DNA from: Gibbula magus
Taxonomy: Eukaryota; Mollusca; Gastropoda; Trochida; Trochidae
Reading direction: 5' to 3'
NCBI GenBank assembly: GCA_936450465.1
Contig: OW388305.1
Span: 35,597,187 to 35,661,186, forward strand
Length of the DNA: 64,000 nucleotides
Of this stretch, positions 11,185 through 20,160 are shown piece by piece. The notes under the pieces were generated by a model that saw only the letters and a program-made list of their open reading frames with translations, had not been told where the DNA came from and did not search any database. The first letter of the stretch is position 1. Each line of letters starts with the position of its first letter. A program made the translations under genes and the position numbers.

Positions 11185-12887
11185 CCCTGAAAAAAAATTC
11201 GGGAGACATAATGTTTTCGCCTCCGTCCGTCATTCCGTCATTCCGTCATTCCGTTATTCCGTTATTCCGTTATTCCGTTATTCCGAAATGCTTTCTTTTC
11301 CGGGCCATATCTCAAAAACCATTAAATATTTTTTCACGAAACTTGGTATGTGGTTAGACCTAGTGGTGGAATGGTGCCTTTTAATATTTTAGTTATGCTG
11401 AATTTTTTTTTTTCTGGTTTCAATGGAAACAATTTGAACTTAGTGCAAATTGGGGGTAGGGACCTTTTCTGGCCTCTATTTCAAAATCTATCTAGTATTT
11501 CTTTACAAAACTTGGTATGTGGTTAGACCTAATGGTGGAGTGGTGCCTTTTGCTATTTTGGTTATTCTGAATATTTTATTTTTTCTGGTTTCCATGGAAA
11601 CAATTTGAACTCAGTGCAAATTGGGGGTAGGGACCTTTTCCGGCCTCTATTTCAAAATCTATCTAGTATTTCTTTACGAAACTTGGTATGTGGTTAGACC
11701 TAATGGTGGAGTGGTGCATTTTGCTATTTTGGTTATTCTGAATATTTTATTTTTACTGGTTTCCATGGAAACAATTTGAACTTAGTTGCGGCCTCTATCT
11801 CCAAAACCATTTAATATTTTTTCACCAAACTTGGTATTTGCTTAGACCTAGTGATAAAGTTGTGCCTTTTGCTACTTTTGCTATTCTGATTTTTTTTATT
11901 TTTACTGGTTTCCATGGCAACAATTTCAACTTAGTGCAAATTGGGGGTAGGGACGTTTTCCGGCCTCTATTTCAAAATCTATCAAGTATTTCTTTATGAA
12001 ACTTGGTAGGCCTTTTCTGGCCTCTATTTCAAAATATATCTAGTATTTCTTTACGAAACTTGGTATGTGGTTAGACCTAATGGTGGAGTGGTGCCTTTTG
12101 CTATTTTGGTTATTCTGAATATTTTATTTTTTCTGGTTTCCATGGAAACAATTTGAACTCAGTGCAAATTGGGGGTAGGGACCTTTTCCGGCCTCTATTT
12201 CAAAATCTATCTAGTATTTCTTTACGAAACTTGGTATGTGGTTAGACCTAATGGTGGAGTGGTGCATTTTGCTATTTTGGTTATTCTGAATATTTTATTT
12301 TTACTGGTTTCCATGGAAACAATTTGAACTTAGTTGCGGCCTCTATCTCCAAAACCATTTAATATTTTTTCACCAAACTTGGTATTTGCTTAGACCTAGT
12401 GATAAAGTTGTGCCTTTTGCTACTTTTGCTATTCTGATTTTTTTTATTTTTACTGGTTTCCATGGTAACAATTTCAACTTAGTGCAAATTGGGGGTAGGG
12501 ACGTTTTCCGGCCTCTATTTCAAAATCTATCAAGTATTTCTTTATGAAACTTGGTATGTGGTTAGACCTAGTGGTGGACTGGTGCCTTTTGTTATTTTGG
12601 TTATTCTGAATTTTTGATTTTTTTCTGGTTTCCATGGAAACAATTTGAACTTGGCTCTATCTCCAAAACCGTTCAATATTTTTCACCAAACTTTGTATTT
12701 GCTTAGACCTAGTGATAGAGTGGTGCCTTTTTCTACTTTGGCTATTCTGAATGTTTTATTTCTCGTTATTAATGCAGTATTGAACTTAGTGCTTAGCATA
12801 AGTGAAAAATAAGGGTAATATGACTAGGTTGGATTGAAAGTTGGAGCTGGGGACATCACAGTGCATCACATGCACATATTTCTAGTG
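11185..12887 (+). mobile_element. Repeat-cored mobile element inserted in copy A
   Basis: Copy B runs uninterrupted across the equivalent point (about 23064), and in copy A the 6-bp TTTGTT flanks the insert on both sides (11179-11184 and 12888-12893), consistent with a target duplication. The left end has a CCGTCATT/CCGTTATT tract (11220-11285). The core is a tandem array of 140-171-bp units, each with phrases like TTGGTATGTGGTTAGACC and TGGTTTCCATGGAAACAA, at about 11351, 11520, 11691, 11839, 12068, 12239, 12388, 12559 and 12700. A 548-bp block is itself duplicated: 11520, 11691 and 11839 recur at 12068, 12239 and 12388. This type of sequence is familiar from mollusc genomes; no transposase is present and its superfamily is not recognised. 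Confidence 0.75.
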
Positions 12888-14516
12888 TTTGTTGTTTTTG
12901 TTGATTCAGTATTGAGTAATAGTACATTTATGAGTAATAAGAGAATAACAAATGCTCCTCTATTTACTACATGAACGATGAATTGAGACAAATAAAATTT
13001 TATATAATTGTGATAATTATCGATAATTATCAAGGGAGTAAGCATGTTTTAGATGTTTACAATCAGATAGGGCATTATGTGGATATGGACTTTGCAAACT
13101 TTTGAATACACCCCCGGCCACAAGAGACACCTACTTTATGATCCTTAAAATGAAAGATGCAATAATTTCTTAAAGATAATTAATGGCAGTCTCCACATTA
13201 TGCTGAAGCAATAACTAATATGAAAGTTCATTGAAATCGTAGAAAACTGTGATTCGAGTCAATAACATTCATGAAAACCATGCCCAATGAAGTCTGCTAT
13301 TTGGATAGGAAATATGCCGTGACATTAGTGGCATTCCCTCGACACACCTGTGTGAGATAGAGCATGTAATTTACTTCAATCTGCGCATTGAACCTGTGTT
13401 CAATATCATGTTTGTGATAAGTTCAATTGCCGCTGGTAGCCGAAATTGAATAGTAGGTTTGTTCTGCAAGAAGACAGTCCTTTATGTAACAACTAACATC
13501 ATAACATGCTTTGAGTGGCTTTCAGTATACTTGCTAGCTATAGCTTTCCTCTACATAGCAATTGGAAGAAGGATCATTCTACCTATGAATTATCGATGTC
13601 CATATTCCAGTTTTGCTCTTCTGATGAAGGACCTAGCATGTTCATGTTTAATCTAATATGCACTCAAACCCTATTGCTGATGAAAACTTCTTGTCAAAAA
13701 CTGTCATTTTCCAAAAGTGATTTTTGCCACGCTGTTCATATGAGAAAACAACTATGAGCGTCACATACGGGATACTCCGTAAAATAAACAAATCAATGTA
13801 TCTACCTTACTCAAAATTTAAATATAACATATGAAAAGATAACATCCTCGATCATTCTTATCAAATGCATATACTTCGTTTTGTAATGAAGAACGTTAGA
13901 GGAAATCTAAAGCAAAGCAAATCGAGCAATAACCAACTATATTACTTTAAACATGTTCATGTGACATGACGCTGATGGATGTGCAGAGAACAGAAGGTCA
14001 CTACCACCCAGACAGAATGTGAACATAGACATTGACGTCTGTTCAATTCCCTTTCCGAACAGATAGTTATTTGTGAACTGAGGCATGTAATAGACTTCAA
14101 TGTGTGCAATAGCGATATATGATATGTTGAGTGGCTTAATCGTCTAATGCTTCAAATGATTCACTTTTCTATTTCAAAAGTGCTTATTTAGCAAGTGCCT
14201 ATAAGTGTGCACTCCATTTATGGATCCATTTTGAGGTGCAAAGTAATGTTTATATATATTGTATTCATGCAAGACACTTTAATACCTATGTTATTAAACC
14301 ACATTTAAAATACATGTGCATTACAGGCATTGAGACACAGAGTCGTAAGACAAAATATTTGTTTTACCTTTAAATCAATTTGGTACTGATCATTTTGTTA
14401 TTGCAATTGAAAAAACTGAGAAAGCCATGGACATATACTTAAATTTCTTGAAACAATGGAATGTCAACATCTCGTTAGAGTACAAATGGGGAAATATGTA
14501 TTCCCTAATGTAAAAT

Positions 14517-14900
14517 ATAGAATACTAAACGACGTCCCGTTTGACATGTTTATGAAACGAGTGGATGGTTTGGTATTTTAATGAGCGAAAGCGAGTTAAA
14601 TACGGATGCCATTCAGGAGTTTCATTAACATGTTATCAAACGGGACCGAGTTTAGTATTTTATTTATTACTCAATGATGTAAATAGCGCTGAATTGCAAG
14701 AAAATCGTTTTAGTAACGCTTACTTGCAAATAAGTCACCCGCTATTGCAGTCGCGTGGCTAACATTGTGACGTCAACCAAAAACGACTACGACGTCACGC
14801 GCCGATTATGACGTTGCGGCAGCAAGCAGTGGTTTCACACAAGTGTGTAAACAACTCATTGTTATCTAATGAGTGATCTCAACACGGTTGAGTAATAAAT
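14517..14900. mobile_element. MITE-like insert in copy B with nested inverted repeats
   Basis: Copy A reads straight through this point (5100/5101), so 384 bp were gained in B (or lost from A). A possible short duplication AAAT is at 14513-14516 and 14897-14900. The left half contains an inverted repeat: AATACTAAAC...CCCGTTTGA near 14521 and TCAAACGGGAC...GTTTAGTATT near 14637-14659. The right half is bounded by TTATTACTCAA (about 14664) and TTGAGTAATAA (about 14889). The sequence is CpG-rich with several GACGTC-type sites. It has no coding capacity worth calling. Confidence 0.7.
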
Positions 14901-15798
14901 GACATTAAACACTTGTTGTGGCTTAGTCAATGGCATTGGTTGTTTTCGGTAGCATTTCAATCCTGCCAGGTAAACTTTCACCAGACAGATAACCTGACAG
15001 AGATCACAGGAGCTTTGTCACAGTATTAAACTTAGAATTGACCAATTTCAATACTACACTTTAAATTTCACATTTTCCCAATAGTGTCTCATGCATCAAC
15101 ACTATCCGTGTTCTTCAGCAAGAACTGAGTATTGTATGATGAAAAGAAATGTCAGTTCTCTGCTGCAGTAAAAGTATCTGTAATGATTTCCAATGGTTGC
15201 AATTTTGAGCATCTGTGAAGCATGTATCAAAGTGGTCATGTTTTTATCTTTAAAGAAGGTTTTGAGAGATTAGACACGCCAATCACATATATCCACTTAC
15301 ATGTACTCCGATGTATCAGTAACAGTGATCAATAATATCAATCATATAATCAATAATATATTTATGTGTGCTTTGCAACAATATGGATTCATTACAAGTC
15401 AGAAGAGGGCAAGCCACTGTCATATTGTTGTACACGTATCAGAACATTCAAAATGTTAGTTAGTTGATGATGCTATTATTGAAAATGTGTACATATTTAG
15501 AATGTATCCTTTACAACAGAGACTATTGACGAAGAGTATCATTTATAACGCAATTTCTCATTAAGGGTAATCATCAAATACGTTTTGGAGAATGCAGACA
15601 AACAGTTACCGGATAAAGTTTTAGGGTGTTAGACAGAGTCTTTGTGCTTGGAGTGTGCTGCCTGCAGTTTAATCTATGATAGGATGAAGATCCCACGGCT
15701 ACACCCACCAACATTTCCTGAAATGCTAGATATGAATGATTGATTATATGAAGCCCATTATTTAAACAAGAGCACAGAACATGGGAGGGAGGGTGGGA

Positions 15799-15916
15799 GT
15801 TGAGTGTTGACGTGATGAGAGCGCGGCCAGAAATGACGCGTTTACCGCTTGCATGGGCTTTTATAACCTAACGTCACGTGACGTCATTTTCCGAAAGGGA
15901 GAGTTAACTCCCTTAT
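15799..15916 (+). promoter_or_regulatory. Promoter-like block in copy B
   Basis: TATAA followed by the intact 14-bp palindrome ACGTCACGTGACGT (15871-15884) and a GGGAG...CTCCC hairpin whose loop has changed from TTAG to TTAA. Its core elements match 6030-6146. Confidence 0.4.
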
Positions 15917-17146
15917 ACTGTGCTCTCGGATAATTATGGGATTTATCTATCACATAGTGATAAATTCATTTATTTCAGTACCATATAACTGTGAAATGTC
16001 ACTTTCAAACGAGTTTGTATAATCAGACCAGTTTTGTATGAACTAATTTTTATTTGTGAATATCAATAACAACTTTTTGAAATTTCGAATTACAGAAAAT
16101 AAGTGCTATGATAACCATTGTGATAAAGGAACAATGAAATGGTGTTTCATTTTACATGCTCTATTGAAATGATTAATGCGTTAATTTCACTGTGCCAGGA
16201 GACATTTTACCCCTTTGATGTTTTGCGAATACTGTTTTTACAATTGTTACAGACGACAGGGGGTATTATCCACATAGGGGAATGGATCATATAGTTGTAG
16301 TATCAAGTGTACATCAAAGAAGTTATACCAAAAAGTGCAAGTGAGTGATATAAAACTGTAATTGAACATCATAAGAGAAGTACATCAGGACATATACAAA
16401 TCTAGTTCTGTTCAATCGAATTTTATTCAAATTACTTTCAGTAAATCTGAGGCAAACTGTTATTGCTCGGCCAAAATATACCTTTTGTGATTCAATTTCA
16501 AAATCATAATCTAATCGCAAGTTTACACCAATTTTGTTTCCTATTTATTATTATTTTTGTCATGTAAGTTTAGTGTATTGTTCAATCTGTTTAAGATGAA
16601 AACATTGATTCGTTCCCAAAGGCTGATTTGCTTATTCGGACTGGAGGGGCAACACAAATTACCAAGTGAGCCTAGGGAATGAATCAATGGCTTGATTTGA
16701 AAGAGATTGCAATCGGCCTAACGTATAGTAAAAAGTTAGTTTTCAAAAGTTGAAATACTGTCATCACCACATATATATCTCTTATATTTCCCAATTATAT
16801 AATTTCCTTCCACTTGGAATTTTCAACACTGACTTCTGTCGCCAGTCTCATATTAATCATATCATATTAGGAAAAGACTAATGTTTGTAACTACAATTTT
16901 AAGAAAATATATTTTTAATTTCTTCTCTTTTTAAGTTCATGCATATAGTTTTATTAAATTTAATAAGATACACGAGCAAACAATATAATCTTGTTAAAAC
17001 TCTACATGAGTAGTACATAATTTAATTTATCAGATCAATAAACGTTAAAATTGAATAAAACAAGTCGTTACATTCTACATGTCGCTTAGCTCTATATGTC
17101 AATATCCCTAAGCTAGGGCTAACTTTAGAAAAACATAAAACTAATT

Positions 17147-17157
17147 TCCCAAATAAT
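17147..17157 (+). repeat. Left target-site duplication of the Penelope insertion
   Basis: TCCCAAATAAT, identical to 20150-20160 and to the uninterrupted site at 8230-8240 in copy A. One extra T on the left could make it 12 bp. Confidence 0.92.
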
Positions 17158-17239
17158 CTGTTTGAGAGGCATTCTAGAAGTTGGTGTGATGAAGAAGACA
17201 AATATTTTATGGATGATCAACTTCTTTATTAACAATAGC

Positions 17240-17274
17240 GACGTTTCGGTATAGATCCTTATACCGTTATCAAG
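17240..17274 (-). ncRNA. Hammerhead-like motif in Penelope 3' region, left copy
   Basis: On the minus strand, TTGATAA is followed by a 7-bp stem CGGTATA/TATACCG with a 6-nt loop and then GAAACGTC. Penelope elements are known to carry hammerhead ribozyme motifs with a CUGAUGA, stem II, GAAAC, GUC layout. The CUGAUGA box is degenerate here, so self-cleavage is doubtful. Confidence 0.45.
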
Positions 17275-17519
17275 CATATGGAATGGATGGTGAAACAGCA
17301 GATTATATACAGGATACATGATGGTATGATAAAGAGATAACAAATACAACAAGATGAGGTAACAATGGCATAAATGGTTGTACAAGTGAAGTTATGATAA
17401 CAAGGAAACCAGAGAGTAGTAAGTTAATTAGCCAGGGGGTGGCGGATGAGAGGACAAAGGCAGGATGAGGGTACCAATTAGTGGTGTAGGTGGAAGCCAG
17501 AGTGAGTAGATTGGATTAA

Positions 17520-18701
17520 TCATTTGTGGATTAAGCGGTTGTAAGCTGATGGGATGAAATAGCCTTGATCCCTATTCATAGAGGGCTTATGTCTAACAAT
17601 ATGCACGGCTTCAGCTAAACGCCGGTGAGTGTAGTCATGTTTGTTGTTTGTGAGTGTTTTGACAGAGTCCCAATGGATGTTGTGTTGAGGAAATTTGGTG
17701 ATGTGTTCCGAAATGGCTGATTTGTTGTCTCCCTTGATTGTTGATGTTTTGTGTTCTTTGATGCGTGTGTTGAGCGGTCTTGATGTTTCCCCAATGTAGT
17801 TGCTGCCACAGTCGCAGCTAATGTTGTAAACAACACCTTTAGGTTGTTGTTGTTTTTGGGCATATTTCCTACCATTAGCCTTAATGATGGTTTTGAGTGG
17901 GGTGGCCGAGGAAAAATAAGTGTCTATGCCTACTTGTTGCTTGAGTAGACGACTGATGTGATGTGATGTTTTGCCAATGTAGGGCAGTGAGATGCGAATA
18001 GGGGCAGGGGCAGGCTTGCTAGTAGTGGGTTTGGGTGGTGGGTTTAGGGTGCAGTTGATGACACGGTCAACAAGTTTTGCTGGGTAGTTGTTAAGTTGGG
18101 TGAAGACATGCCGGAGGTGTTTAAGTTCAGAATCAGGGGTGACAGAGGATAGGTTGATGGCACGGCGGGTTAGAGTGGAGATGATGCCGGTTTTAGTTCT
18201 GAGTGGGTGGTTGGAGTCAAAGTGGAGATACTGGTCAGTGTGCGTGGGTTTGCGGTAAACAGAGGTTTGGATAGCATTGTCAGAGGTGCGGTTGACTAGG
18301 ATGTCAAGGAAGGGAAGTTGTGAGTTGGTTTCAGTTTCAATGGTGAATTGGATGCGAGGGTGCTGTTGGTTAAGGTGCTGGAGGAGGGCAAGGGGGTCAT
18401 TATTTTGAGGGAGTATGACAAAGGTGTCGTCAACCTTCCTGAACCAGCAGGTTGGTTGGATTAGTGAGGAGCTGAGGGCATGCTGTTCGAAGGAGGTCAT
18501 ATAGATTTCGGAGAGGATGGGAGAAAGAGGGGACCCCATGGGTAGACCATGGATTTGCTCGTAAAGGTCATCACCCCAGGTGAAGTAGGTGGAGGTGATG
18601 GAGTTAGAAATGAGCTGAATGATAGAGTCAGTAGTGAGGTTGGTGTCGAGGGGGGTGTCAAGGTTGTCAATGCGGGAGCGAAGGATGTGCAGGGTTTCGT
18701 T
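17520..18701 (-). CDS. Penelope RT/GIY-YIG endonuclease, 5'-truncated, left copy
   Basis: This is a partial retroelement polyprotein, open from the dimer centre with no start codon of its own; the first internal Met is at 18539. Upstream of that Met the frame reads through residues such as RSRIDNLDTPLDTN and WGDDLYEQIHGLP. Numbering from that Met: RT motif GLPMGSPLSPILSE spans residue 1, the catalytic box is FRKVDDTF (KVDD at 35-38), then FLDILV (77-82) and the Penelope-typical VYRKPTHTD (94-102). The C-terminus is a GIY-YIG nuclease: VVYNISC at 236-242, NYIGETSR at 247-254, with following R259 and E262. RT motifs before the B box are missing, so this copy cannot work alone. The YxDD box reads KVDD rather than the usual YVDD, a likely impairing change. 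It ends at a normal stop. Confidence 0.92.
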   Translation of the reverse strand, partial: NETLHILRSRIDNLDTPLDTNLTTDSIIQLISNSITSTYFTWGDDLYEQIHGLPMGSPLSPILSEIYMTSFEQHALSSSLIQPTCWFRKVDDTFVILPQNNDPLALLQHLNQQHPRIQFTIETETNSQLPFLDILVNRTSDNAIQTSVYRKPTHTDQYLHFDSNHPLRTKTGIISTLTRRAINLSSVTPDSELKHLRHVFTQLNNYPAKLVDRVINCTLNPPPKPTTSKPAPAPIRISLPYIGKTSHHISRLLKQQVGIDTYFSSATPLKTIIKANGRKYAQKQQQPKGVVYNISCDCGSNYIGETSRPLNTRIKEHKTSTIKGDNKSAISEHITKFPQHNIHWDSVKTLTNNKHDYTHRRLAEAVHIVRHKPSMNRDQGYFIPSAYNRLIHK

Positions 18702-19819
18702 TCACTACTGACTCTATCATTCAGCTCATTTCTAACTCCATCACCTCCACCTACTTCACCTGGGGTGATGACCTTTACGAGCAAATCCATGGTCTACCCA
18801 TGGGGTCCCCTCTTTCTCCCATCCTCTCCGAAATCTATATGACCTCCTTCGAACAGCATGCCCTCAGCTCCTCACTAATCCAACCAACCTGCTGGTTCAG
18901 GAAGGTTGACGACACCTTTGTCATACTCCCTCAAAATAATGACCCCCTTGCCCTCCTCCAGCACCTTAACCAACAGCACCCTCGCATCCAATTTACCATT
19001 GAAACTGAAACCAACTCACAACTTCCCTTCCTTGACATCCTAGTCAACCGCACCTCTGACAATGCTATCCAAACCTCTGTTTACCGCAAACCCACGCACA
19101 CTGACCAGTATCTCCACTTTGACTCCAACCACCCACTCAGAACTAAAACCGGCATCATCTCCACTCTAACCCGCCGTGCCATCAACCTATCCTCTGTCAC
19201 CCCTGATTCTGAACTTAAACACCTCCGGCATGTCTTCACCCAACTTAACAACTACCCAGCAAAACTTGTTGACCGTGTCATCAACTGCACCCTAAACCCA
19301 CCACCCAAACCCACTACTAGCAAGCCTGCCCCTGCCCCTATTCGCATCTCACTGCCCTACATTGGCAAAACATCACATCACATCAGTCGTCTACTCAAGC
19401 AACAAGTAGGCATAGACACTTATTTTTCCTCGGCCACCCCACTCAAAACCATCATTAAGGCTAATGGTAGGAAATATGCCCAAAAACAACAACAACCTAA
19501 AGGTGTTGTTTACAACATTAGCTGCGACTGTGGCAGCAGCTACATTGGGGAAACATCAAGACCGCTCAACACACGCATCAAAGAACACAAAACATCAACA
19601 ATCAAGGGAGACAACAAATCAGCCATTTCGGAACACATCACCAAATTTCCTCAACACAACATCCATTGGGACTCTGTCAAAACACTCACAAACAACAAAC
19701 ATGACTACACTCACCGGCGTTTAGCTGAAGCCGTGCATATTGTTAGACATAAGCCCTCTATGAATAGGGATCAAGGCTATTTCATCCCATCAGCTTACAA
19801 CCGCTTAATCCACAAATGA
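18702..19819 (+). CDS. Penelope RT/GIY-YIG endonuclease, 5'-truncated, right copy
   Basis: Mirror partner of 17520-18701, truncated 64 bp further in. The frame is open from the junction through ITSTYFTWGDDLYEQ to the stop at 19819. From the Met at 18800 it is identical to the left copy except Ser for Asn at residue 247, just before YIGET (AGC versus AAC). The same RT B-box, KVDD box and GIY-YIG domain are present. The near identity of both frames implies a very recent origin of the dimer from one template. The upstream codons across the spacer are not Penelope sequence in this orientation, so no native start exists. Confidence 0.92.
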
Positions 19820-20064
19820 TTAATCCAATCTACTCACTCTGGCTTCCACCTACACCACTAATTGGTACCCTCATCCTGCCTTTGTCCTCTCATCCGCCAC
19901 CCCCTGGCTAATTAACTTACTACTCTCTGGTTTCCTTGTTATCACAACTTCACTTGTACAACCATTTATGCCATTGTTACCTCATCTTGTTGTATTTGTT
20001 ATCTCTTTATCATACCATCATGTATCCTGTATATAATCTGCTGTTTCACCATCCATTCCATATG

Positions 20065-20099
20065 CTTGATAACGGTATAAGGATCTATACCGAAACGTC
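20065..20099 (+). ncRNA. Hammerhead-like motif in Penelope 3' region, right copy
   Basis: Exact mirror of 17240-17274: stem CGGTATA (20073-20079) / TATACCG (20086-20092) followed by GAAACGTC. It lies about 200-300 bp beyond the ORF, where such motifs are reported in Penelope terminal repeats. Confidence 0.45.
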
Positions 20100-20149
20100 G
20101 CTATTGTTAATAAAGAAGTTGATCATCCATAAAATATTTGTCTTCTTCT

Positions 20150-20160
20150 TCCCAAATAAT
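20150..20160 (+). repeat. Right target-site duplication of the Penelope insertion
   Basis: TCCCAAATAAT, identical to 17147-17157. Sequence on its right continues exactly as copy A does after 8240. Confidence 0.92.

Larger units (their letters stand above)
3863..13112 (+). repeat. Tandem segmental duplication, copy A
   Basis: From the GATAGGAAATATGCCGTGAC phrase at about 3863 to the TTTGAATA phrase at about 13110, this segment matches 13304-23281 in the same order and orientation, with scattered substitutions and small indels. Relative to copy B it has two large extra blocks: 826 bp at 6029-6854 and a 1.7-kb element at 11185-12887. It lacks B's inserts at 14517-14900 and 17158-20149. No conserved protein frame emerges: the best shared small frame (4018-4215 versus 13459-13656) differs at six residues, every one of those changes altering the amino acid, and its neighbouring frame is equally open. 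The unit looks non-coding. Confidence 0.92.
17158..20149. mobile_element. Penelope-like retroelement, palindromic head-to-head dimer
   Basis: Two 5'-truncated copies face away from each other. The 1447-bp arms, 17191-18637 (minus) and 18702-20148 (plus), are near-perfect reverse complements; their encoded C-terminal 339 residues differ at one position. The 64-bp centre (18638-18701) belongs to the longer minus copy. The minus copy also has a 33-bp extension at its 3' end (17158-17190) that the plus copy lacks, recalling the short terminal extensions known in Penelope-type elements. One 11-12-bp target duplication flanks the whole dimer, so it integrated as a unit. Both copies encode the second half of a Penelope reverse transcriptase plus a GIY-YIG endonuclease. 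Confidence 0.93.

Noticed and set aside
18497..18842. Two 97-codon frames, one on each strand, across the centre of the Penelope dimer
   Set aside because: They are mirror images in an alternative frame, produced by the palindrome; the genuine frames carry the RT and GIY-YIG motifs.
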